Of a stretch of 28,991 nt of DNA, positions 22,231-28,855 are shown piece by piece (within the stretch, counting starts at the first letter, position 1; every line of letters starts with the position of its first letter). A model generated the notes under the pieces. That model ran no database searches and was not told the origin of the DNA. It saw only the letters and a program-made list of their open reading frames with translations. Both the position numbers and the translations under genes were made by a program. This DNA is from Frigididesulfovibrio sp031551885 (lineage in GTDB: Bacteria > Desulfobacterota > Desulfovibrionia > Desulfovibrionales > Desulfovibrionaceae). Location: positions 1 through 28,991 of the forward strand of contig JAVBMX010000093.1 in assembly GCA_031551885.1 (NCBI GenBank), read 5' to 3'.

Positions 22231-23225
22231 CGGTGCGCGTAGGGAGAAATATTTTTTTCGGGTTGACGGCGTTTCTGGTCGCGGGGCTGGGAACGGTTTG
22301 GTTTTTGGTGTTTCAGCCCATGCCGGACTTTGGTCCAAGCCTGACCGAGCGGCTTTCGGCGGACCCGGTCAGGCTCGAAAAGCACGTGCGCGTGTTGGCG
22401 GAATCGTTCCCCTCACGTTCCGGCGAAGACCCCGCCCGACTGGACTTGGTCGCGTCCTATATTCGCGAACAGTTTGAAGCCTCCGGTGCCGTGGTCGAAG
22501 ACCAGACCTTTGTCGTGGACGGCGTGAAATACCGCAACATCGTCGCCCGGTTCGCGCGTAAGAACCTCGCCTTTGAGCCGCCCCTGGTCATCGGAGCCCA
22601 CTATGACACGGTCGCCGGAACCCCCGGAGCGGACGACAACGCCAGCGGTGTGGCCGGGCTCATTGAGCTTTCCCGCCTGCTGGGCGAGTTTCCTCCGGCC
22701 ATGCCTGTGGAACTGGTCGCCTGGACCCTGGAAGAGCCGCCTTTTTTCGGCACCGAAGACATGGGCAGCGCCGTATACGCCGGCCTTGCGGCCGAGTCCG
22801 ACCGTCTGCCCCGCCTGGTCGTCTCGCTGGAAATGATTGGGTATTTTTCCGACGAGCCCGGTTCGCAGATTTTCCCGAACTTCCTGATGCGTCTGTTCTA
22901 CCCGAGCGAAGGCAATTTCCTCATGGTCGCGGGCCGGATTTCCGACACCATGACCATCCGCAAGGTCAAAGCCGGCCTGCGCCGGCACACGTATTTGCCC
23001 ATTTACTCCCTGGCCGTTCCCGAAGGCACGTTCGGCGAAGACCTTTCCGATCACCGCAATTTTCGTTCCCACAAGGTTCCGGCGATTATGCTCACGGATA
23101 CGGCCTTCTACCGCAACACCGAATACCACAAGCCCGGCGATACGCCCGACCGCCTGGATTACCGCCGCATGGCCCTGGTCGTCCAAGCCGTGCACGGGCT
23201 GATTCGTGAGGAAAGTTCACGGTAA
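22227..23225 (+). CDS. M28-family zinc aminopeptidase, membrane-anchored
   Basis: The 332-residue product starts at the ATG overlapping the previous stop. Residues about 6-28 form an uncleaved signal anchor, with the peptidase on the periplasmic side. Zinc-site motifs of family M28 are visible: PLVIGAHYDTV (His, Asp), GADDNASGVAGLIELSRLL (bridging Asp), WTLEEPPFFG (catalytic Glu and ligand Glu), SLEMIGYF and YHKPGDTPDRLDY (last His). Length is normal for a single-domain M28 peptidase. It should release N-terminal amino acids from peptides; the natural substrate is unknown. It forms a two-gene unit with the small membrane protein upstream and converges on the Bug-family gene. Confidence 0.9.
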   Translation: MTVRVGRNIFFGLTAFLVAGLGTVWFLVFQPMPDFGPSLTERLSADPVRLEKHVRVLAESFPSRSGEDPARLDLVASYIREQFEASGAVVEDQTFVVDGVKYRNIVARFARKNLAFEPPLVIGAHYDTVAGTPGADDNASGVAGLIELSRLLGEFPPAMPVELVAWTLEEPPFFGTEDMGSAVYAGLAAESDRLPRLVVSLEMIGYFSDEPGSQIFPNFLMRLFYPSEGNFLMVAGRISDTMTIRKVKAGLRRHTYLPIYSLAVPEGTFGEDLSDHRNFRSHKVPAIMLTDTAFYRNTEYHKPGDTPDRLDYRRMALVVQAVHGLIREESSR

Positions 23226-23244
23226 GTTTTTTCGGGATGTTTAT

Positions 23245-23390
23245 CGGGGGGAATGAGCCGGAGCTGCCAAGGGTGGCCGGCCAATGCCGCTCTCGCGATA
23301 TGAAAAGTTTCCTTTGATACATCGCGGGCGGCGCCCCGAACCCCTCCATTTGTTTGTCGGTCAGCGCTGCGCTTGGACCGACGAACACCG
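23245..23390. repeat. Modular palindromic repeat, copy G
   Basis: The linker block (GAGCTGCC..GGCCGGCCAATG..CGCGATATGAAAAG..CGGGCGGCGCCCC, 23255-23340) aligns with 4248-4334 and 20330-20400. It is followed by CCCCTCCAT and a private hairpin, TGTTTGTCGGTC (23351-23362) with GACCGACGAACA (23376-23387), one wobble, with AGCGC/GCGCT at the apex. Bases 23391-23527 show nothing I recognise. Confidence 0.7.
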
Positions 23391-23527
23391 GGGATGCGGA
23401 ATATTACCCCTTTCTAAAGTATCGAGAGTCGTTCGGCATCCTTGCTGTTCGACTCTTCTTTGTATTTCGGCGTCGTGGAAGAAATCTACGCATCAAAGCA
23501 CCTGTCTGCGTGGGCGTATCCACGAAA

Positions 23528-23595
23528 TTTGGCGGACCCGCACAACGTGCGGGTCCGCCAAAAATGAGGGGGGCTCGGGGAACTCAGTTCCCCCG
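23528..23595. terminator. Bidirectional terminator-like hairpin plus repeat palindrome
   Basis: A perfect 16-bp hairpin, TTTGGCGGACCCGCAC (23528-23543) with its complement (23547-23562), loop AAC, is flanked by T on one side and A on the other. The palindrome CGGGGAACTCAGTTCCCCCG (23576-23595) comes 7 bases before the stop of the minus-strand gene. It lies between convergent genes and could end both transcripts. It has the architecture of the repeat family's cargo hairpins. Confidence 0.65.
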
Positions 23596-23601
23596 AAAAA
23601 A

Positions 23602-24606
23602 TTACTCCATCAAAGAAGGGTAATCGCGCGTGAAGGTCTTGAGGCGCTCGACCTGCTCGTCCAGATAGAGGGACAGGGGCGAGTCGGTGGCGGGGATGGG
23701 GATGAAGCCTTGGCGGGCCAGGGCGTCCTGGGTGTAGGAGTCGGCCAGCGCGGCCTTCAGGACGGCGGCGGTCGCGTCTTTGGTCTTGGATTTGGGCGAC
23801 AGGGCGAACCCAAGCTCGGCCGAGATCGTCACTTTCAGGCCGAGTTCGGCAAAGGTGGGAACATCGGGCAGGACCGGGCTGCGGCTTTCGGCGGCCACGG
23901 CCAGCGGGCGCATGCCCGGCAGAGAACCGGGCACCAGGGCGTACGCCCACACGGCTTGAACACGCCCCTGAATTGCGGCCGCGCGGGCCTCGTCCGTGCC
24001 GATAAGGGGCATGAACAGGGTCAGTACGCCCGCTTCGCGATTAAAGAGCACAGAAGCCAAATGAGGGGCCGTAAAACGCCCCGGCCCGGCGCAGATGACC
24101 GCCCCGTCGCCCCGTCGGGCCAAGGTAATCAGATCCGGCAGGGTTTTGACGGCGGATTTTTCCGGAATCCACAGGGCAACGGGAACGCGGGCCGCCAGAA
24201 CGACGGCTTCAAGTTCGGCGCGATGGGCCGGGCCGGCGGGGTCTTCAAGGGAAAGCAGAAACCCCGGCAACGAGAACAGGACCACGCTCGCGGGGTCGGC
24301 GGCGGCGTCGCGCAGGGCGTAGGCTCCACCCAGGCCGGGAACGAAGTTCACCGTGGGCATGGGCTTCATTCCGGCCGTTACCTGCTCGGTGAAGCGCGAA
24401 AGCTGATCGCTGCGGGGAGCGCCGACCAAAATGGAAAACGACTCGGCCGCGCGCGCCGGTTGAGCGGCGTGCAGCAGAAGCAGGACAACGCCTAAGGCGA
24501 GGACGCGTCCAGCTGCGGAGAGGGAGCGAATCAGCCTTGCAAAGCCGGTTTGTTCCGATGCGGACGCCCGCCCGCCTGCAGAGGTGTTTTTACGTTCCAC
24601 GCGCAT
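23602..24606 (-). CDS. Bug/TctC-type periplasmic substrate-binding protein
   Basis: This 334-residue protein has a long basic leader and then a signal sequence (RVLALGVVLLLLHAAQPARAAES). The mature part fits the TctC/Bug fold: FSILVGAPRSDQLSRFTEQVTAGM, VNFVPGLGGAYALRDAA (usually PGAGG) and the family signature MRPLAVAAESRSPVLPDVPTFAELGL. Such proteins deliver carboxylates to tripartite TctABC transporters or act as sensors. No tctA or tctB is present within the window, so it is an orphan as far as can be seen. It is the last gene of the ribF-24640-23602 series, 33 bases after its neighbour, with a weak ribosome-binding site. An internal start nearer the signal sequence is possible. Confidence 0.82.
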   Translation of the reverse strand: MRVERKNTSAGGRASASEQTGFARLIRSLSAAGRVLALGVVLLLLHAAQPARAAESFSILVGAPRSDQLSRFTEQVTAGMKPMPTVNFVPGLGGAYALRDAAADPASVVLFSLPGFLLSLEDPAGPAHRAELEAVVLAARVPVALWIPEKSAVKTLPDLITLARRGDGAVICAGPGRFTAPHLASVLFNREAGVLTLFMPLIGTDEARAAAIQGRVQAVWAYALVPGSLPGMRPLAVAAESRSPVLPDVPTFAELGLKVTISAELGFALSPKSKTKDATAAVLKAALADSYTQDALARQGFIPIPATDSPLSLYLDEQVERLKTFTRDYPSLME

Positions 24607-24639
24607 ATCGCTTCATAGGCCGTTTCAAGAACAAATGGG

Positions 24640-25290
24640 TCACTGCCGCCGGGAGAGGGCGTCTTGGATAAGCTCGCGGGCGTTGAGCACCTCGGTGATC
24701 CGCCAGGAGGCGTTTTTGCGGTCTACCTTCAGGCGCAGGGGAAAAGCGCCTGCGTCGCCGTCCTGCAGGGTTGCCGAAACCTCGGCCGTGTCGGCGGTCT
24801 GCGAGATGACCGAGCCGGGCACCAGATCTTTGCGGGCCGTGGACATCCCCTTGAGCAGCCGGGTGTGCATGGAGGTTTCCGTCACTTTGCCGTTGGGTTG
24901 ACCGGCAAAATACCCGCCGCTTATGCCGGTGGAGATGAACGTCTTGGCTTCGGACTGAAACAGCCCGCGCAGCACGATCAACTGGGGGTTTTCGGGCCGG
25001 CAGTCCGAGGCGATGCCCGCCACGGCCATGGCCAGCATCGGTTCCATGGGCGGCAGCGTTCCGGTGGAAGCCCGCTCGCACAGAACGGCCAGGCTGTCGT
25101 CCAGGCCCTTGTTCAGCAGGGTGTCGACATCCACGGCCGCGTTGAAGGCGTTGGTGTCGGACTTCCTTACGGCCACTTGGGCGTCGATCACCGCCGAAAG
25201 CGGGTCGGACGCGGCAAAGGCCGGAGCGGCGAAAAGCAGAAACGCACAGGCCGTCAGGGCCGGGGCGCAAAGGAATCGGGGAAATTTCAT
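24640..25290 (-). CDS. Exported protein of unknown function, DUF2939-like
   Basis: The 216-residue product has a signal peptide (FLCAPALTACAFLLFAAPAFA). The mature N-terminus, DPLSAVIDAQVAVRKSDTNAFNAAVDVDTLLNKGLDDSL, resembles DUF2939-type proteins that begin with a short helical pair, and the end SWRITEVLNARELIQDAL is typical of small NTF2-like or DUF2939 folds. This is by eye and tentative. Its ATG overlaps the ribF stop (ATGA), so it is coupled to riboflavin kinase, and the Bug protein gene follows. No link to flavin metabolism is apparent. Confidence 0.75.
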   Translation of the reverse strand: MKFPRFLCAPALTACAFLLFAAPAFAASDPLSAVIDAQVAVRKSDTNAFNAAVDVDTLLNKGLDDSLAVLCERASTGTLPPMEPMLAMAVAGIASDCRPENPQLIVLRGLFQSEAKTFISTGISGGYFAGQPNGKVTETSMHTRLLKGMSTARKDLVPGSVISQTADTAEVSATLQDGDAGAFPLRLKVDRKNASWRITEVLNARELIQDALSRRQ

Positions 25291-26267
25291 GGGCAGTCTC
25301 CGGGGGGAAAGGACGGCAGGCGGGCCAAAAGTTTGCGGGCGGCCTCGGCGTCAAGGTGGATTTGTTTTTTGAGCTCTTCCGGTCCGGGGAAGGTCGTCTC
25401 GTCGCGCAGGCGGGCCGGGAAGCTCACCCGCAGGAAACGGCCGTAAATATCGCGGTTGAAGTCAAACAGATGGGTTTCCACCCGCAGCCCTTCGTCGGCA
25501 AAAGTGGGGTTGCGGCCCACATTGGCCACGCCGTCGAGGATTTCCGGCACGGTGTCGCCGGGGCCGCACAGCTCGGCCCGCACCGCGTAGACGCCGGTTT
25601 TGGGTAAAAGCAGGTCTTCGCCGATGTGCAGGTTGGCGGTGGGAAAGCCGAGCAATCGGCCCCCCCGGTTACGGCCGTGGGCCACAATACCTTCCACGCT
25701 GTGGGGGCGGCCCAGCAGCCCGGTGGCCTCTTCCATGCAGCCGGCGGCTATGGCCGCACGGATGCGCGTGGAACTGACGATGCGGCCTTCCACCTCGACG
25801 GGTCCCAGTTCCTCAACCGTAAAGCCACAGTCACGTCCCAGCTTGCCGAGCAGCGCGGCGTTGCCCCTTCGGCCTTTGCCGAAGGCGTAGTCGTAGCCCA
25901 CGACCAAGTGGCGCACCCCCAAGCCTTCCACCAAAGTGCGGCGGACAAAAATTTCCGGGGAAAGCTCGGCGGTTTCGCGGTTGAACGGCAAAGCCAGGGT
26001 CACATCCGCGCCCAGGGCCGAGAGCAGCGCGAGCTTGCGCCGGGGCGGCATGAGCAGGCAGGGGCCGTTGTCGCCCAAAAGCACGCGCAGGGGGTGCGGC
26101 TCAAAGGTGATGACTACGGAACGCAGACCCCTCTCGGCGGCGGCCTGGACGGTGCGGCCGATCAGTCGCCGGTGGCCCAGATGAACCCCGTCGAAGTTGC
26201 CGATGGTGACGACCGACCCAAGAGTCGAATCAACAGGAAAATCCGTGATGTTCGTAATGACGCGCAT
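25287..26267 (-). CDS. ribF: Bifunctional riboflavin kinase/FAD synthetase
   Basis: The 326-residue enzyme converts riboflavin to FMN and then FAD in the cytoplasm. The N-terminal adenylyltransferase domain has TIGNFDGVHLGHRRLI, VVITFEPHPLRVL, GYDYAFGKGRRGN and SSTRIRAAIAAG. The C-terminal flavokinase domain has GIVAHGRNRGGRLLGFPTANL (PTAN metal motif), KTGVYAV, GVANVGRNPTF and VETHLFDFNRDIYGRFLRVSF. I start at the ATG ending at 26267, where homology begins; upstream in-frame codons look non-coding. The ribosome-binding site is weak. It leads a three-gene series with two exported proteins. Bases 26268-26675 before the tRNA promoter show nothing I recognise. Confidence 0.95.
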   Translation of the reverse strand: MRVITNITDFPVDSTLGSVVTIGNFDGVHLGHRRLIGRTVQAAAERGLRSVVITFEPHPLRVLLGDNGPCLLMPPRRKLALLSALGADVTLALPFNRETAELSPEIFVRRTLVEGLGVRHLVVGYDYAFGKGRRGNAALLGKLGRDCGFTVEELGPVEVEGRIVSSTRIRAAIAAGCMEEATGLLGRPHSVEGIVAHGRNRGGRLLGFPTANLHIGEDLLLPKTGVYAVRAELCGPGDTVPEILDGVANVGRNPTFADEGLRVETHLFDFNRDIYGRFLRVSFPARLRDETTFPGPEELKKQIHLDAEAARKLLARLPSFPPGDCP

Positions 26268-26675
26268 GCCGGGCACTTTACGCAAACCCCCGTCAACGGG
26301 CAAGAAAAAAGGGTGCCGGCTCCTTCTGCCGCGATACGGCGTCGGGCGCCGCTTTTCTTCCGGAAACAGGGAGATGGAGTTTGGCCTGTTTCCGACGTTT
26401 CCCGAGGAGCAAGGGTCTGTTCCAGGCCGGCGCGGGCCGCATGGACCGAAGATCCCGGCCCGAAGGGAAACCCTCCCTTCCTCGTTTGACGGCAAATTGG
26501 TTCCGCTGCCGCTCGCAATGGGCCGCTGCCTAAAAAGGGTGGCGAGGCGGCTTGGCGCGCCGCCGTGCCGGGCAGCGTGGAGTGCCTCGGCCGAACCCGC
26601 GGAAACCCGCTTGTATCGCAAAAGCGTCGTTCGGCGCGGCCTGAAGGCAAAATGAGCGCCACCCGAAAAAAACGC

Positions 26676-26704
26676 TTGCCAAAAATTTCGATGCGGAGTA
26701 AATC
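26676..26704 (+). promoter_or_regulatory. Promoter of tRNA-Leu
   Basis: TTGCCA (26676-26681) and TAAATC (26699-26704) are spaced by 17 bases and end 10 bases before the first tRNA base, ideal for a short-leader tRNA transcript. Confidence 0.6.
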
Positions 26705-26714
26705 CTCCTCTCAC

Positions 26715-26801
26715 GCCGAAGTGGTGGAATTGGTAGACACGCTAGGTTCAGGGTCTAGTGTTCGAAAGGACATGGGAGTTCGAGTCTCCCCTTCGGCACC
26801 A
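26715..26801 (+). tRNA. tRNA-Leu(CAG)
   Basis: This 87-nt class II tRNA has acceptor arms GCCGAAG and CTTCGGC, the D-arm GGTGGAATTGGTAGACAC typical of tRNA-Leu, an anticodon stem CTAGG/TCTAG with loop TTCAGGG (anticodon CAG), a variable arm GTGTTCGAAAGGACAT and the T-arm GGGAGTTCGAGTCTCCC. The discriminator A and CCA (26798-26801) are encoded. It has its own promoter and terminator. An accessory stretch with phage- and IS-type genes follows. Confidence 0.97.
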
Positions 26802-26811
26802 TACAAACGAA

Positions 26812-26857
26812 AGAGGCCGGAAGCATTGAAAAGTCAGTGCTTCCGGCCTCTTATTTT
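26812..26857 (+). terminator. Rho-independent terminator of tRNA-Leu
   Basis: A perfect 14-bp stem, AGAGGCCGGAAGCA (26812-26825) with its complement (26838-26851), loop of 12, is followed by TTATTTT. Confidence 0.92.
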
Positions 26858-26943
26858 CAAGCCACTGTGATAAGTGCAGTCCTCCTTTCGGATAACTCCC
26901 CCCATTTCATATTGTGATTGTTCTCGGCAAATAATCCTTTTAG

Positions 26944-27176
26944 GCTCAGACCCTATTAATTTACATTGGGGCTCCGCCCCAAGCCCCGGCAGGGGAAATC
27001 ATTTCCCCTGCCGGGGCTTGGGGTCAAGGGGATTCAATCCCCTTTCAGGGAGGCTTGGAGGTGCCACCCGCGTTGTTCTAAGGCAACATTGCTCACATCA
27101 CGGAGGTGCCGGCCAGCGGGTTACTCACGCAGCCCTGTTTGCGCCCCTCCAAAGGAACAATTAACGAGTCCTGAAC
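26944..27176. mobile_element. MITE-like element with IS5-type ends, copy 2
   Basis: This non-coding element of 233 bases begins GCTCAGACCCTATTAATT and ends with the complement of GTTCAGGACTCGTTAATT. Compared with the IS5-family end at 28856 (GCTCAGGACTCATTAATTGC), they match 14/18 and 16/18. TTAG and CTAG flank it. Inside is a perfect 47-bp palindrome (26977-27023), a smaller AAGGGGATT..AATCCCCTT palindrome (27026-27044) and the GAGGCTTGGAGGTGCC..GCGCCCCTCC segment shared with 4139-4535. It encodes no transposase, so it would need one in trans, such as the IS5-type enzyme at 28918. Confidence 0.78.
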
Positions 27177-27591
27177 CTAGAGTCTGAAGCAATATATAGA
27201 TTTGCATAATCGATTTAAAAGAAAATTCGCCGTTTGATTGCTGCGCAACGTCCTGTAGCCAACCAAATAGCTTCGGAAAATCAACTTCCGGGTTGAGCGC
27301 CGCGAATGGCTCAGCAACACCGCGCCTCTTTTCCTTCATGAAATATATGCCCTGCAGCACAATGAGCATTTCGCCCTGCGTCTGCTTATCTCTCTTGGCC
27401 ACCACCTTCAGGATATTGGCCGTAAACTCATCGACCGACCCGGAGTAATCAATTGGGTGTGTGGCCCATTCCGGTGGGTCTTGTAACCCTGTGAGTTCTG
27501 GTGCTTTGCCCCACGTCTCCCCAGCACCGCCAAGCCCGCCGGCCAAGATGAGAGCCAGTGTGGCCAATGCCTTTGGCAAAGATCTCCTCAT
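27121..27591 (-). CDS. Exported protein of unknown function, 3' end replaced by MITE
   Basis: The preferred start is the ATG ending at 27591, with AGGGAGAG 5-6 bases upstream, giving a 156-residue product. A signal peptide (LPKALATLALILAGGLGGAGETWG) leads into a mature part with DEFTANILKVVAKRDKQTQGEMLIVLQGIYFMKEKRRG and FPKLFGWLQDVAQQSNGEFSFKSIMQIYILLQTL. The final residues, GSGLVNCSFGGAQTGLRE, are read from the right end of the MITE-like element, so the native C-terminus has probably been lost. I do not recognise the family. The gene is more AT-rich than its chromosomal neighbours and lies in an accessory stretch. Confidence 0.65.
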   Translation of the reverse strand: MRRSLPKALATLALILAGGLGGAGETWGKAPELTGLQDPPEWATHPIDYSGSVDEFTANILKVVAKRDKQTQGEMLIVLQGIYFMKEKRRGVAEPFAALNPEVDFPKLFGWLQDVAQQSNGEFSFKSIMQIYILLQTLGSGLVNCSFGGAQTGLRE

Positions 27592-27691
27592 AATTACTCT
27601 CCCTGTATACATCACGAAATCTTGATATAGCGACTCGGCCGCCGCCTCTGCACTGCTTCAATTTAGCCAATTACTATACATTAATTATATG

Positions 27692-27720
27692 TTGACTATC
27701 TTTATATTATACAATAAAAG
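27692..27720 (+). promoter_or_regulatory. Possible promoter of the small HTH operon
   Basis: TTGACT (27692-27697) and TAAAAG (27715-27720) are separated by 17 bases in a very AT-rich divergent gap. A TATAAT on the minus strand (27706-27711) may serve the exported-protein gene on the other side. Confidence 0.35.
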
Positions 27721-27754
27721 GATTTTATCGCCATGTTAACAGGAGGCCTTTTAA

Positions 27755-27961
27755 TTGACTGAACAACCATCATGGCCGCTGATCGGCATGACTCTTGACG
27801 AAACCGCCGAGGCCCTCAGGGTGGACTCAAAAACACTGCGGGGCTTGATTAAGCAAGGCGATTTCCCAGCCCGCAAAGTGGGCAAGGGCTACCGGATTGA
27901 CCCGGAGGCCGTCAAGCGCTGGCTGGCAGAAAAACCGGCCAAAACAGAAGACGAAGAATAA
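27755..27961 (+). CDS. Excisionase-type helix-turn-helix DNA-binding protein
   Basis: This 68-residue protein starts at a TTG with a strong AGGAGG 8 bases upstream. The sequence MTLDETAEALRVDSKTLRGLIKQGDFPARKVGKGYRIDPEAVKRWLAEK is the winged-HTH pattern of the excisionase/MerR-like HTH_17 family: helix 2-turn-helix 3 at about 14-32, and wing GKGYRI. Members act as recombination directionality factors or as small transcription regulators. No integrase is in the window, so a regulatory role for the following small genes is equally likely. It is the first gene of an apparent phage-type unit. Confidence 0.85.
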   Translation: MTEQPSWPLIGMTLDETAEALRVDSKTLRGLIKQGDFPARKVGKGYRIDPEAVKRWLAEKPAKTEDEE

Positions 27962-28042
27962 TTCCACAAGCAGGCAGCCCGGCAAGGAAGCTGAAACCTT
28001 CCCGCCGGGCCTGACCACAACCAACCCCGAGGAGGTTGCATC

Positions 28043-28279
28043 ATGGCTACGCAAGGCATATCGACCAAGGCAGCGGAAAGCAATACCCAAAGACCCTTTA
28101 TCGACCGTGAAGCCATTCACGCCCAACTGATGTTTCTCTCCTCTGCCGTGGGCGCCATGGACGGAGATGGCAGAATCAACTTTAACGAAAACGCCGAGTT
28201 TGCCCTCTGTATTTTTTTATCCGAGATCGCCCGTAAAATCCTTCCGGAACCGCAAGACGGCGGGGAGGTGCGCTCATGA
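28043..28279 (+). CDS. Small protein of unknown function, tandem paralog 1
   Basis: This 78-residue protein has GAGGAGG ahead of its ATG. The core IHAQLMFLSSAVGAMDGDGRINFNENAEFALCIFLSEIARKILPE aligns with the next gene's LYWQLMFLSTVLGRLASLDDGLDETDIAGLASLIGEIAHKVFPE, pointing to duplication. It is predicted helical and amphipathic, with no membrane segment or known domain. Its stop overlaps the start of its paralog (ATGA), so equal amounts and perhaps a heteromer are plausible. Confidence 0.75.
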   Translation: MATQGISTKAAESNTQRPFIDREAIHAQLMFLSSAVGAMDGDGRINFNENAEFALCIFLSEIARKILPEPQDGGEVRS

Positions 28280-28497
28280 GTACGCCCGCCTTTACCACCG
28301 AAGCCCCCAAGATTTACACGGAAACGGGACCGGACAAGCTGGAACGCGAAACGCTCTACTGGCAACTCATGTTCCTCTCAACTGTCCTTGGGCGCCTGGC
28401 CAGTCTCGATGATGGCCTTGATGAAACCGATATTGCCGGGTTGGCCTCGCTGATCGGCGAGATCGCCCACAAGGTCTTTCCTGAGCAAAGAACCTGA
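28276..28497 (+). CDS. Small protein of unknown function, tandem paralog 2
   Basis: This 73-residue protein is translationally coupled to paralog 1 by ATGA. It shares QLMFLS near the middle and (I/L)(G/S)EIA(H/R)K(V/I)(F/L)PE at the end. The N-terminal thirds differ. No function can be assigned. The company of an excisionase-type HTH and a phage-type small protein suggests a prophage remnant or small mobile element. Confidence 0.75.
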   Translation: MSTPAFTTEAPKIYTETGPDKLERETLYWQLMFLSTVLGRLASLDDGLDETDIAGLASLIGEIAHKVFPEQRT

Positions 28498-28560
28498 GCT
28501 TCGCTCGCTGTTTTCGAGCCCCTGCCGTCATGGTGGGGGCTCTACTTTATGGGGGAAAAT

Positions 28561-28788
28561 ATGAAGAACAGACTCAAGGACTTAAACGACCACCTTTTCG
28601 CACAGTTGGAGCGGCTGAACGACGAGAGCTTGAAGCAAGACCGGATTGATGCGGAGATCAGACGCGCAAGGGCGGTGGTCCTGGTAGCGAAAGAGATCAC
28701 GGCGGTTGCCGCCCTGCTGCTCAAGGGCAAGGTTGCGCAAGGGGAAAGTATCACCGGCATGGCCCGGCTCCCCGATGCCTTTGAGTAG
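28561..28788 (+). CDS. Phage-type small helical protein
   Basis: The 75-residue form MKNRLKDLNDHLFAQLERLNDESLKQDRIDAEIRRARAVVLVAKEI... starts at the ATG at 28561, with GGGGGA 4-5 bases upstream; an ATG at 28549 in the same frame is possible. I recognise the pattern (LNDHLFAQLERL then an Arg/Ala-rich helix and a hydrophobic end) from small conserved proteins of Gram-negative prophages, whose function is unknown. It would form a two-helix coil. It follows the paralog pair by 63 bases. Confidence 0.7.
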   Translation: MKNRLKDLNDHLFAQLERLNDESLKQDRIDAEIRRARAVVLVAKEITAVAALLLKGKVAQGESITGMARLPDAFE

Positions 28789-28855
28789 CCCCGGCCCTCA
28801 GGGGGGTGCGCACTCGGTCCCGTTGATTTTTTTGTCCCACTGTCCCACCCCCTAG

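Noticed and set aside
251..23595. CRISPR array
   Set aside because: Repeats are dispersed and palindromic, with no regular repeat-spacer spacing and no cas genes.
24664..25446. Plus-strand frame opposite the DUF2939-like gene
   Set aside because: Antisense shadow; the minus-strand gene has a signal peptide and overlaps ribF by ATGA.
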